The position numbers and the translations under genes are program-made. A stretch of 64,000 nucleotides of DNA from Pseudomonas sp. QS1027 (GTDB taxonomy: Bacteria > Pseudomonadota > Gammaproteobacteria > Pseudomonadales > Pseudomonadaceae), in contig NZ_PHSU01000014.1 in the NCBI RefSeq assembly GCF_002814235.1, positions 205,282-269,281 of the forward strand, read 5' to 3'. Positions within the stretch are counted from its first letter, which is position 1; the number at the start of each line of letters is the position of its first letter. Below are positions 51,773 through 60,624 of this stretch, in pieces. Below the pieces are notes generated by a model. The model did no database searches. It was not told where the DNA came from and was given only the letters and a program-made list of their open reading frames with translations.

Positions 51773-53263
51773 TCACTCTTGAAGGGCCGCTACCTGTTGG
51801 CGGTAGTGCTGATAAACGGGTTGGTAGGCGGCGACGTTGGCTGCTATCGGCCGGGTTTCGCTGGCCGGATCGAGGCTGACGCAACGTTCGCACAGTTCGG
51901 CCAGGTTTTGCACACCGGCGGATTCACACCAGGCGGCCTGGATCGCCGCACCGAGGGCCGCAGCTTCGCTCTGGCGGGTGCAGACCACCGGGGTGTCCAT
52001 GATATCGGCGACCATCTGCCGCCACACCGGGCTTTTCGAACCACCACCGGTCAGGCGGATACCGTGGCTCTTGAGGCCGGCCTCACGCAGCAGGTCCAGG
52101 CCGTAACGCAGGCCGAAGGTGGTGCCCTCGACGACCGCGCGACACAGGTTGGCCTGGGTCAGGTTGGTCAGGGTCAGGCCTGACAGGCTGCCAGTCGCCT
52201 GGGGCAGGGCGGGGACCCGCTCGCCGTTGAGAAATGGCAGCATGCTGACCCCGTCGGCGCCGATCGGCGCTTGCTCGACCCGGGCATTGAAGTCGTCGAG
52301 CCCGAGAGCGAACAGCTCACGCAGCGCGCCGGTGGCGTTGGTCAGGTTCATGGTGCAGATCAGCGGCAGCCAGCCGCCGCTGGAAGAGCAAAAGGCCGCG
52401 ACCGAGGCGTGGGGGCTGACCAGGGGCTGGTCGGCATAGGCATAGACCGTACCGGACGAGCCCAGGCTCATGGTGATGATCCCTGCCTGGATATTGCCGG
52501 TACCGATGGCGCCCATCATGTTGTCGCCGCCGCCACTGGAGACCAGGGCGTTGGGGTTGATGCCCAGCAGTCCGGCGATCTCGGGAAGGACCCGACCCAC
52601 CGGCTGGTGGGCTTCGATCAGTTCCGGCAAGGCGGCTTGCAGGCGCCCGCTGGGGTCGATCCCGTCCAGCAACGGCAGGTCCCAGCAGCGCTTGCGCACA
52701 TCGAAATAGCCGCTGCCCGAGGCATCGCCGTATTCCGCGCAACTGCGGCCGGTAAGCCAGTAGTTGAGGTAATCGTGGGGCAGCAGGATATGGGCGATCC
52801 GGGCGAACAGGTCCGGGTGCTGCTCTTTGGTCCAGAGCAACTTGGACACGGTATAGCCGGGAGCGATGACCAGGCCGAGGCGTTCGAGTGAACCCTGCTC
52901 GCCTCCCAGCCGTTCCAGCAGGCGCTGGTTTTCCGGCGTGGTTTCGGTGTCGCACCAGAGTTTGGCCGGGCGCAGGACCTGGCCTTGTTCATCGAGCAGG
53001 ACCAGGCCGTGTTGCTGGCCGGAAACGCCGAGGCCGAGGATGGCCTGGCCGTCGACAGCGGCGGCGGCCAGTGCTTGCCGGGTGGCCTGGACAAAAGCGT
53101 CCAGCCATTGCCCGGTGTCCTGCTCGCGGCGACCGTTGGCGCCGCTGATCATGTCGTGTGGGGCCGAGCCCTGGCCCAGCACCTGGCCGCTGACGGTGTC
53201 GAGGACGATGGCCTTGGTGCCTTGGGTACCGCAATCGATACCGAGATAGAGTTTCTGATTCAT
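51773..53263 (-). CDS. mtlY: Xylulokinase, mannitol/arabitol operon
   Basis: 496-aa FGGY kinase: YLGIDCGTQGTKAIVLD at the N-terminus, the catalytic Asp in GVSGQQHGLVLLDEQG and the middle region, and GGGSKSPVWRQMVADI in the C-terminal lobe. It phosphorylates D-xylulose made from D-arabitol by the same polyol dehydrogenase. It lies downstream of mtlD, with a 53291-53333 hairpin between them. Confidence 0.93.
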   Translation of the reverse strand: MNQKLYLGIDCGTQGTKAIVLDTVSGQVLGQGSAPHDMISGANGRREQDTGQWLDAFVQATRQALAAAAVDGQAILGLGVSGQQHGLVLLDEQGQVLRPAKLWCDTETTPENQRLLERLGGEQGSLERLGLVIAPGYTVSKLLWTKEQHPDLFARIAHILLPHDYLNYWLTGRSCAEYGDASGSGYFDVRKRCWDLPLLDGIDPSGRLQAALPELIEAHQPVGRVLPEIAGLLGINPNALVSSGGGDNMMGAIGTGNIQAGIITMSLGSSGTVYAYADQPLVSPHASVAAFCSSSGGWLPLICTMNLTNATGALRELFALGLDDFNARVEQAPIGADGVSMLPFLNGERVPALPQATGSLSGLTLTNLTQANLCRAVVEGTTFGLRYGLDLLREAGLKSHGIRLTGGGSKSPVWRQMVADIMDTPVVCTRQSEAAALGAAIQAAWCESAGVQNLAELCERCVSLDPASETRPIAANVAAYQPVYQHYRQQVAALQE

Positions 53264-53290
53264 GCTTGGCCTGCTTGAGTAAGGCGATCC

Positions 53291-53333
53291 CTTTGTGGAG
53301 AGCTAACCTGTGGCAAGCCCGATCGCCACAAAG
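53291..53333 (-). other. Hairpin between mtlD and mtlY
   Basis: CTTTGTGG (53291-53298) pairs with CCACAAAG (53326-53333) in the 83-bp gap. It looks like a REP-derived stem and could attenuate or process the mtl transcript at this point. Confidence 0.55.
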
Positions 53334-53346
53334 GTTCGTCACGCAT

Positions 53347-54828
53347 TCAGTTCGTTTTCGCCAGCAAACGTTCCAGCGTCTTGCTCACGCCCACTTCTCG
53401 CAAACTGTTGAAGCAGCGTTCGAAAGCGGCGATAAACTCGGCGGACTGGGGAATCGCCGTGCCGAAAATTTCCTCGACAGCGAACAGCCGCTGCACGATC
53501 AAGGTGTCATCCGCCACCAGCGCCTGACAGAATTCGGCCCGTGGGTCCGGAATGCTGTAGGTCGTGCCGTTTTCATCGACACCCTTGAGGTACAAGGCCC
53601 AGGCCGCCACCACCAGCGCCGCGCGCTCGGTCTCGCGACCGTCGGCAATCAGCCGGTTGAGGGTCGGGATGGTGAACTTGGGAAACTTCGACGAACCATC
53701 GGAACACACCCGCTCCAACTGGTCGGCAATCGCCTGGTTGGAGAAGCGCTGTACCAGGGTGTCCTTGTACTCGGTCAGGTCGATGCCCGGTACCGGCGCC
53801 AGTTGCGGGGTGACGTCCAGGTCCATGTAGGCACGCATGTACTTGACGAACAGCGGGTCGTTCATGGTCTCGTGGACAAACCGGTAACCCTTGAGGAAAC
53901 CCAGGTAGGTCAGGGCCAGATGGCTGCCGTTGAGCAGCTTGATCTTCATTTCTTCATAGGGTGTGACGTCGTCGGTGAACTGCACGCCGACCTTTTCCCA
54001 GGCCGGACGGCCGTTGACGAACTTGTCTTCCAGCACCCATTGCACAAAGGGTTCGCAAACCACCGGCCAGGCATCGTCGACGGCGTGTTCGTCGTGCAGT
54101 TGCAGGCGGTGGGCGGTGCTGGTCATCGGCGTGATGCGGTCGACCATGGCATTGGGAAAGCTCACATGGGCGGCGATCCAGTCATGCAGGTCGGCGTCGC
54201 GCAAGGCGGCGAAGGCCAGCAGGGCCTTGCGGGCCACCGCGCCGTTGTGGGGCAGGTTGTCGCAGGACATCAGGGTGAAGGCCGGGATACCGGCGGCCCG
54301 GCGTTTGGCCAGGGCCGCGCAGAGAAAGCCGAAGACGGTCTGCGGCGCGTCGGGGTGGGTGAGGTCGTGCTGGATCTGCGGCAGGTGCGTCATGAACTCG
54401 CCGTTGCTGTCGTCGATGCAGTAGCCACCTTCGGTGATGGTCAGCGAGACGATGCGGATCTGCGGCGAGGCCAGCTTGTCGATCAGGGCCTGGCGGTCGT
54501 CCTGGGCCAGCAGCATGTCGCTGATGGCGCCGATCACCCGGACTTCGGTGTCATCGCTGTCGCCCAGCTCAAACAAGGTGAAGAGGTAGTCCTGCCCGGC
54601 CAGGTCGTCCCGGGCGCGGCGGTCTTCGTTGCGCAGGCCGGCCCCGCAGATGGCCCAGTCCAGGCCCTCGCCGGTATTCATCAGGGCGTCGGTGTAGTAC
54701 GCCTGGTGGGCGCGATGGAAACCACCGACGCCGATATGGACGATGCCCTGGCGGGTATCGGCCAGGTTGTAGAGGGGCAGGCGGACTTCAGGAGCCAGCC
54801 GGTTGAGATTCTGCTTGTTCAGTTTCAT
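53347..54828 (-). CDS. mtlD: Mannitol 2-dehydrogenase (polyol dehydrogenase)
   Basis: 493-aa long-chain NAD-dependent polyol dehydrogenase, exactly the size I recall for P. fluorescens MtlD. It oxidises mannitol to fructose and also arabitol and sorbitol. HIGVGGFHRAHQAYYTDAL (Rossmann entrance) and the KLLNGSHLALTYLGFLKGYRF catalytic segment are both family hallmarks. Start ATG 54828 is used; the upstream in-frame Met at 54846 overlaps mtlK. Confidence 0.96.
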   Translation of the reverse strand: MKLNKQNLNRLAPEVRLPLYNLADTRQGIVHIGVGGFHRAHQAYYTDALMNTGEGLDWAICGAGLRNEDRRARDDLAGQDYLFTLFELGDSDDTEVRVIGAISDMLLAQDDRQALIDKLASPQIRIVSLTITEGGYCIDDSNGEFMTHLPQIQHDLTHPDAPQTVFGFLCAALAKRRAAGIPAFTLMSCDNLPHNGAVARKALLAFAALRDADLHDWIAAHVSFPNAMVDRITPMTSTAHRLQLHDEHAVDDAWPVVCEPFVQWVLEDKFVNGRPAWEKVGVQFTDDVTPYEEMKIKLLNGSHLALTYLGFLKGYRFVHETMNDPLFVKYMRAYMDLDVTPQLAPVPGIDLTEYKDTLVQRFSNQAIADQLERVCSDGSSKFPKFTIPTLNRLIADGRETERAALVVAAWALYLKGVDENGTTYSIPDPRAEFCQALVADDTLIVQRLFAVEEIFGTAIPQSAEFIAAFERCFNSLREVGVSKTLERLLAKTN

Positions 54829-54846
54829 TGCTAAGGCTCTCGGCAA

Positions 54847-55950
54847 TCAGGCGGCAGCGCGCAGCGGACGGGCGACCGCTACACCGTTGGCATCGAATAA
54901 ATGGCAGTGGCTGCTGTCCAGGTGCAGCTTGAGGGTTTCCCCGTACTGGCTGGCCATGTCCCCGCGGATACGCATGGTCAGGGCCTCACCGGAGGCGGTG
55001 CGCACGTGGCAGAAGGTGTCGCTGCCCAGGCGTTCGCCGACGTCGGCGGTGACCTGCAAGGTGCAGTCGCCCGGCTTGGCGAGCTCCAGGTGCTCCGGGC
55101 GAATCCCCAGGGTCACCGGGCTGCCGACGCTGAGGCCGGGATCGCTCAACGGCAGGCTGATGCGCGTGCCGGCCTCCAGTTCGACTTCACAGCCCTGGCC
55201 GTCGAGGCGACTGACCTTACCCTTGAGAAAACCCATTTTCGGCGTGCCGAGGAAGCCGGCGACGAACAGGTTGGCCGGTGCGTGGTAGAGCTCCAGGGGC
55301 GAACCGACCTGCTCGACGCGCCCGGCATTGAGCACCACCACCTTGTCGGCCAGGGTCATGGCTTCGACCTGGTCGTGGGTCACGTAGATCATGGTGGCCT
55401 GCAACTCTTTGTGCAGGCGCGCCAGTTCCAGGCGCATCTGCACCCGCAGGGCGGCGTCGAGGTTGGACAGCGGTTCGTCGAACAGGAAGATCTTCGGGTT
55501 GCGCACGATGGCGCGACCGATGGCGACACGCTGGCGCTGGCCACCGGAGAGTTGCTTGGGCTTGCGCTCCAGCAGCGGCCCGAGTTCGAGGATCCGTGCG
55601 GCTTCATTGACCTTGCGCTCCACCTCGGTCTTGGCCACGCCGGCCAGGTCGAGGGCGAACGACATGTTCTTGCGGACGCTCATGTGCGGGTACAGGGCAT
55701 AGGTCTGGAAGACCATCGCCAGGTCGCGCTTGGCCGGGCTGACTTCGGTGATATCGCGACCGTCCAGCTCGATGGTGCCGGAGGTGACTTCCTCGAGGCC
55801 CGCGATCAGGCGCAGCAGGGTGGATTTTCCGCAGCCCGACGGGCCGACGAAGACCACGAACTCGCGGTCGTTCACTTGCAGGTCGATGCCCTTGATGATG
55901 GACAGGCCTTCGAAGCCTTTTTGCAGATTCTTGATTTTCAGGTTGGCCAT
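54847..55950 (-). CDS. mtlK: Polyol ABC transporter ATP-binding protein
   Basis: 367-aa MalK/UgpC-type ATPase. Walker A is GPSGCGKST, the signature LSGGQRQRVAIGRAI and Walker B IFLFDEPLSNLDAALR; the TOBE regulatory domain occupies about 240-360. It energises import through MtlFG. It lies 21 bp downstream of mtlG and 18 bp upstream of mtlD. Confidence 0.95.
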   Translation of the reverse strand: MANLKIKNLQKGFEGLSIIKGIDLQVNDREFVVFVGPSGCGKSTLLRLIAGLEEVTSGTIELDGRDITEVSPAKRDLAMVFQTYALYPHMSVRKNMSFALDLAGVAKTEVERKVNEAARILELGPLLERKPKQLSGGQRQRVAIGRAIVRNPKIFLFDEPLSNLDAALRVQMRLELARLHKELQATMIYVTHDQVEAMTLADKVVVLNAGRVEQVGSPLELYHAPANLFVAGFLGTPKMGFLKGKVSRLDGQGCEVELEAGTRISLPLSDPGLSVGSPVTLGIRPEHLELAKPGDCTLQVTADVGERLGSDTFCHVRTASGEALTMRIRGDMASQYGETLKLHLDSSHCHLFDANGVAVARPLRAAA

Positions 55951-55971
55951 GGTGAGGCTCCTTTTAAGTAT

Positions 55972-56808
55972 TTATTTCACAGCGCCGAAGGACAAGCCGC
56001 GCACCAACTGCTTCTGGCTGATCCAGCCGAAGATCAGGATCGGGGCACAGGCCAGGGTCGAAACGGCCGATAATTTGGCCCAGAACAAACCTTCGGGGCT
56101 TGAATAGGACGCGATCAATGCGGTCAGCGGCGCGGCCTGGGAGGAGGTCAGGTTCAATGACCAGAACGCCTCGTTCCAGCACAGGATCAGCGACAGCAGC
56201 AGGGTCGAGGCCAGCCCGCCCTTGCTGATCGGCAGCAGCACCCGGACCATTTCCTGCCACAGGGTCGCGCCATCGAGGCGGGCCGCCTCGAGGATGTCCT
56301 TGGGGATGTCCTTGAAGTAGGTGTAAATCATCCAGACCACGATCGGCAGGTTGATCAGGGTGTAGATCACGATCAGCGCCAGGCGCGTGTCCAGCAGGCC
56401 AAAGCTCTTGGCCAGCAGGTAGATCGGCATCAGCACACCCACCGGCGGCAGCATCTTGGTGGAGAGCATCCACAGCAGGGTGCGTTTGGTCCTCTGGGTT
56501 TCATAGAACGCCATGGAGTAGGCCGCCGGCACCGCGATCAGCATGCACAGCAAGGTGGCGCTGAAGGAGATCACCACCGAGTTCCAGGCGAAGTGGAAGT
56601 AGTCGCTGCGCTCCTGGATATGCAGGTAGTTCTCCAGCGTCGGGGTGAAGAAGAACTGCGGCGGCGTGGCGAACGCATCGATTTCGGTCTTGAAGCTGGT
56701 CAGCACCATCCAGAAGATCGGGAAGAAGATCAGGATCGCGATGGCCCAGGCCAGGGTGCCGAGCAGAACGCTTTGCAGGCGCCGGGATTGTTTGAGTGTG
56801 AGGGTCAT
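55972..56808 (-). CDS. mtlG: Polyol ABC transporter permease
   Basis: 278-aa MalG-type inner-membrane permease with six helices and the EAA loop DILEAARLDGATLWQEMVRVLLP. It forms the channel with MtlF. The gap to mtlF is 10 bp. Confidence 0.94.
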   Translation of the reverse strand: MTLTLKQSRRLQSVLLGTLAWAIAILIFFPIFWMVLTSFKTEIDAFATPPQFFFTPTLENYLHIQERSDYFHFAWNSVVISFSATLLCMLIAVPAAYSMAFYETQRTKRTLLWMLSTKMLPPVGVLMPIYLLAKSFGLLDTRLALIVIYTLINLPIVVWMIYTYFKDIPKDILEAARLDGATLWQEMVRVLLPISKGGLASTLLLSLILCWNEAFWSLNLTSSQAAPLTALIASYSSPEGLFWAKLSAVSTLACAPILIFGWISQKQLVRGLSFGAVK

Positions 56809-56818
56809 GGCGCGGGCC

Positions 56819-57745
56819 TCAAGGCTTGTCTGTCAGGTTTTTGCCGATCATCCGGACCAGGATGATCGCGGCGATATTGGCGATGATCACGGCGATCAAA
56901 CCGCCGGCAGAAGCCATGCCGACATCGAACTGCACCAGGGCCTGGTTGTAGATCAGGTAGGCCAGGTTGGTCGAGGCGTAGCCCGGACCACCGTTGGTGG
57001 TGGTGAAGATTTCCGCGAACACCGAGAGCAGGAAGATGGTTTCGATCATCACCACCACGGCAATCGGCCGGGCCAGGTGCGGCAGGGTCAGGTGCCAGAA
57101 GATCGCCACGGGGCCGGCACCATCCAGGCGCGCGGCTTCTTTCTGTTCCTGGTCGAGGGACTGCATGGCGGTCATCAGGATCAGGATCGCGAAGGGCAGC
57201 CACTGCCAGGAGACGATGATGATGATCGACAGCAGCGGGTAATGGGCCAGCCAGTCCACCGGCTGTGCGCCGAACACTCGCCACAGTGCGGCGAGAATCC
57301 CCGAGACCGGGTGGAAAATCAGGTTTTTCCAGATCAGCGCACCGACGGTGGGCATGATGAAGAAGGGCGAGATCAGCAGGACCCGGACGATGCCGCGGCC
57401 GAAGAACTCGCTGGCTTCCAGCAGTGCCGAGATCAGCACGCCGAACACCACGCTGATCAGCAATACGCTACCGACCAGCAACAGGGTGTTGGTGGCGCCC
57501 GGGAGAAAGCCCGAGTCGGTCAGGAAGTAGGTGTAGTTTTCCAGGCCGACGAACTGGTTCTCGCCCGGATACAGCAGGTTGTAGCGGATCAGCGAAAAGT
57601 AAACGGTCATGCCCAGGGGCACGATCATCCACAGCAGCAACAGGCCGACTGATGGTGAGACCAGAAACCAGCCGGGGTTGCGCAGACGGCTTTTGCGCAA
57701 CGGCTGGGGTATATCCATATGGGCTTTGGCAGTGGAGGTATTCAT
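56819..57745 (-). CDS. mtlF: Polyol ABC transporter permease
   Basis: 308-aa MalF-type permease with six helices and the EAA loop EQKEAARLDGAGPVAIFWHLTLP. The start is uncertain. ATG 57745 is used, but 57718 (MDIPQPLRKSRL) is possible and neither has a good ribosome site. A REP pair separates it from mtlE. Confidence 0.92.
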   Translation of the reverse strand: MNTSTAKAHMDIPQPLRKSRLRNPGWFLVSPSVGLLLLWMIVPLGMTVYFSLIRYNLLYPGENQFVGLENYTYFLTDSGFLPGATNTLLLVGSVLLISVVFGVLISALLEASEFFGRGIVRVLLISPFFIMPTVGALIWKNLIFHPVSGILAALWRVFGAQPVDWLAHYPLLSIIIIVSWQWLPFAILILMTAMQSLDQEQKEAARLDGAGPVAIFWHLTLPHLARPIAVVVMIETIFLLSVFAEIFTTTNGGPGYASTNLAYLIYNQALVQFDVGMASAGGLIAVIIANIAAIILVRMIGKNLTDKP

Positions 57746-57800
57746 GGTGATCAGAACCAATGGAAGGCAAATAGCGAACAGGTATTGCGCGGGCTCGGGA

Positions 57801-57868
57801 GGCCGGGCTTGCTGGCGATGACGGCTTTGAGTCCGTCAAAAGCTTCGCGAGCAAGCTCTGCTCCTACA
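57801..57868. repeat. Imperfect REP pair between mtlE and mtlF
   Basis: GGCCGGGCTTGCTGGCGATG at 57801 and TTCGCGAGCAAGCTCTGCTC plus CTACA ending at 57868 belong to two different REP classes. It sits in the 150-bp gap, where it could stabilise the binding-protein mRNA. Confidence 0.75.
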
Positions 57869-57895
57869 GGGACGGTGTGTTGTCCCTGAATGGGG

Positions 57896-59206
57896 TTACT
57901 TCGGATAACCCGCGCGTTTCATTTCGCGTTCGGTGAAGGTCTGGGCATCGGCCAGGGCCTTGTCGACGGTGGTCTGGCCGGTCAGTGCGGCGGAGAACTG
58001 CTTGCCGACCTGGGTGCCGATGGCCTGGAACTCGGGAATGGTCACCAACTGGATCCCGACATAAGGCACGGGCTTGGCGCTCGGGTCTTTCGGATTGGCG
58101 GCCTTCAGTGATTCCAGGGTGATCTTGGCGAACGGCGCGGCCTTCATGTAGGCATCGCTGTAGGTCGAGGCACGGGTGCCTGGCGGTACGTTGGCAATGC
58201 CGTCTTCCTTGGCAACCAGGGCGCCGTATTCCTTGGAGGTGGCCCAGCTGCTGAAGACTTTCGCCGCGTCCTTGGCCTTGGAGCTGGTCGGGATCGCCAG
58301 GGCCCAGGAGTAGAGCCAGGCCGAGCCTTTCTCGGTGACCTGATGCGGTGCGTAGGTAAAGCCGACGTGGTCGCTGACCTTGCTCTGGGTCTTGTCGGTG
58401 ACGAAGGAGCCGGCCACGCTGGCGTCGACCCACATGGCGCACTTGCCGCTGTTGAACAGCGCCAGGTTTTCGTTGAAACCGTTACTCGAAGCGCCCGGTG
58501 GGCCGGCTTTTTTCATGGTGTCGACGTAGAAGTTCAGGGCGTTCTTCCACTCCGGACCGTTGAATTCCGGCTGCCATTTCTCATCGAACCAGCGCGCGCC
58601 GTAGGCATTGGCCACGGTGGTGATCAGGGCCATGTTCTCGCCCCAGCCGGCCTTGCCGCGCAGGCAGATACCGTATTGCTCCTTGTCGGGGTGGTTGAGC
58701 TTGACGGCGAATTCGCCGATCTGTTCCCAGGTCGGGCGCTCGGGCATGGTCAGGCCGGCGTCCTTGAACAGGTCGGTGCGGTAGTAGGTCATGGAGCTTT
58801 CGGCGTAGAACGGCAGGGCGAACAGGGTGCCCTTGACGGAAAGACCGTCACGCACCGACGGGAATACGTCGTCGATGTCGTAGGCGGCGGGCAGGTTGTT
58901 CATCGGTTCCAGCCAGCCTTTGGCGCCCCAGAGTGCAGCTTCGTACATGCCGATGGTCAGCACGTCGAACTGGCCGCCCTGGGTGGCGATATCGGTGGTC
59001 AGGCGTTGGCGCAGGACGTTTTCTTCCAGTACCACCCAGTTGAGCTTGATGTCCGGGTGCTCGGCTTCGAAGGTTTTCGAGAGCTTCTGCATGCGGATCA
59101 TGTCGCTGTTGTTGACGGTGGCGATGGTCAGGGTCTGGGCGGCGAGACTGACGCCGCTGAGGGTGAGGCCGGTGGTGACAAGCAGTGCGGTGGCAATGGC
59201 TTTCAT
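57896..59206 (-). CDS. mtlE: Polyol ABC transporter periplasmic binding protein
   Basis: 436-aa type 1 sugar-binding protein. A Sec signal ends at LAAQ (residues 1-22), then IATVNNSDMIRMQKLSKTFEAEHPDIKLNWV begins the SBP fold; the C-terminal half contains VGFTYAPHQVTEKGSAWLYSW. It captures mannitol, arabitol or sorbitol. GAGGAG lies 8 bases upstream of ATG 59206. It is first in the mtlEFGKDYZ operon. The 287-bp upstream region has no mtlR gene and no operator I can identify. Confidence 0.95.
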   Translation of the reverse strand: MKAIATALLVTTGLTLSGVSLAAQTLTIATVNNSDMIRMQKLSKTFEAEHPDIKLNWVVLEENVLRQRLTTDIATQGGQFDVLTIGMYEAALWGAKGWLEPMNNLPAAYDIDDVFPSVRDGLSVKGTLFALPFYAESSMTYYRTDLFKDAGLTMPERPTWEQIGEFAVKLNHPDKEQYGICLRGKAGWGENMALITTVANAYGARWFDEKWQPEFNGPEWKNALNFYVDTMKKAGPPGASSNGFNENLALFNSGKCAMWVDASVAGSFVTDKTQSKVSDHVGFTYAPHQVTEKGSAWLYSWALAIPTSSKAKDAAKVFSSWATSKEYGALVAKEDGIANVPPGTRASTYSDAYMKAAPFAKITLESLKAANPKDPSAKPVPYVGIQLVTIPEFQAIGTQVGKQFSAALTGQTTVDKALADAQTFTEREMKRAGYPK

Positions 59207-59493
59207 CGAACACTCCTCTTCATTACGCACGGAGGCGCTGAAGGTCAGTTTATTGTTGTTGTGTCTTCCGGTGCCCAGGAAGAATCTGGCATTGATTACA
59301 GCCTTCAAACGCCGTCCTGACAAATCCTTGACGACACTTTGTTCGGTACTTTTTTGCACTGGGGCAGAATGTCGCAGGTCGGCGAAATAGCTGATCGAGA
59401 TAGGGGCGTGTGGATTTTCGGGGGGAGCAGGGGGTGAATCCGTACAGATTCAGAGGGGCGCGGCCCCCTTGGGGGGCCGTATTGCCGGCAGGG

Positions 59494-60465
59494 TTATAGT
59501 GACGTATCGAGCGCTTTCAGCGCCGTTTCGGTTTCCGCCAGCTTGAGTTCAAGCGCGTGAAGGCGCTCCTGCTGGTTCGTGGTCGCCAGCTTGAGCGACT
59601 CACTGTCTTCCAGCACCACCCGCAGGCGCTCCTGGAGCAGGGTGCTTGAGTTTTCCAGCGTCCGCGCGTGCTGAGTCTGCTGCTCTGCGCGCAGCCGTTC
59701 TTTTTCCTGCTGTTCCTGCGCCAGCTTGAGGGCCTTCGAGGTGTTTCGGCTCTCAGCCAGTAGCCGCTCATTGTCACGGTGCAACTGGGTGATCTCATCC
59801 TGGCGTACCAGCGCACTCTGCTGGGCCTGGCGTAACTCCATCTGCACTTGCTGAACCTGCGTTTCATGCCGGCGCTGTTCCTGGTCGCGCTGGTCGCGGG
59901 TGGCACTGCGGAAGTGCTCCAGTGCTTCGCGGGCGTGCAGGTGCTTGTCTTCCAGCGAGCGGATCTGCTGGTCCTTGTCCTTGAGGCGCAATTCGTAGTC
60001 GCTGCAGGCCTGGCTCAGCCCGGCGTTGCGGGTCTGTTCGGTCTGCAGCATCGAGCGGGTGGCGAGCAGATTGCTGGATTCATTGGCCAGGGCCACGCCC
60101 TGGATCTCGAACTGGCGTTGCTGTTGCTCCAACTGCCGGGCCATCTCGGCCAATTGCGCCTGCCATTCGGCTTTTTCCGCCGCCAGTTGTGCCAGTGCCT
60201 GCTCGACAGGTTCCCGAGCCTGTTCCTGAAGGCGTTGCGCCAGTCGCGAAACCAGTTCGCCCAGCTCTTCGTCGAGCGACTCCACCGGTGCCACACGGCG
60301 CAGATCACCGTCATCCAACTCCTTGAGATAGCGGTGGATGGTGGTCTTGGAGCCGGTATTGCCCATTTCGATACGTACCGCATCGATGCTCGGGTGCTCG
60401 CCACGGGCGAGGATCGCCAAGCGTGCCGTCTGCACCACTGCCTTGTTTACGCCGCCGCGAGCCAT
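59494..60465 (-). CDS. KfrA-like coiled-coil DNA-binding protein, TnpT-like
   Basis: 323-aa protein. The N-terminal 60 residues are a KfrA-type DNA-binding domain (VVQTARLAILARGEHPSIDAVRIEMGNTGSKTTIHRYLKEL). Residues about 70-315 are a nearly continuous coiled coil rich in Gln, Glu, Leu and Arg. It is divergent from a tyrosine recombinase gene. This pair and these sizes match TnpT and TnpS of Tn4651-type transposons, where TnpT binds the resolution site and assists TnpS. The alternative is a plasmid-style KfrA regulator. GGAGAG precedes the ATG at 60465. Confidence 0.82.
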   Translation of the reverse strand: MARGGVNKAVVQTARLAILARGEHPSIDAVRIEMGNTGSKTTIHRYLKELDDGDLRRVAPVESLDEELGELVSRLAQRLQEQAREPVEQALAQLAAEKAEWQAQLAEMARQLEQQQRQFEIQGVALANESSNLLATRSMLQTEQTRNAGLSQACSDYELRLKDKDQQIRSLEDKHLHAREALEHFRSATRDQRDQEQRRHETQVQQVQMELRQAQQSALVRQDEITQLHRDNERLLAESRNTSKALKLAQEQQEKERLRAEQQTQHARTLENSSTLLQERLRVVLEDSESLKLATTNQQERLHALELKLAETETALKALDTSL

Positions 60466-60489
60466 GTTCTCTCCTACGATTTCGTACTG

Positions 60490-60583
60490 TGGTACGTACC
60501 ATGTATTTACATAGCATATAGATAAAAACAAAAAGCTGATATTTGAAATTATTGACACGGGATATACTGGTATTACCCCGTGT
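60490..60583. promoter_or_regulatory. Candidate recombination/operator site (rst-like) with two dyads
   Basis: In the 159-bp gap between the two divergent genes: TGGTACGTACCA is a perfect 12-bp palindrome at 60490-60501. At 60555-60583 there is a 29-bp dyad with outer arms ACACGGG/CCCGTGT and inner ATAC/GTAT. The DNA between is markedly AT-rich. The arrangement resembles an accessory-protein site plus a tyrosine-recombinase core site. Confidence 0.6.
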
Positions 60584-60624
60584 GATAAGCCGTTTTGGCG
60601 ATTTTGCCCGGGGAATCCGTACGA

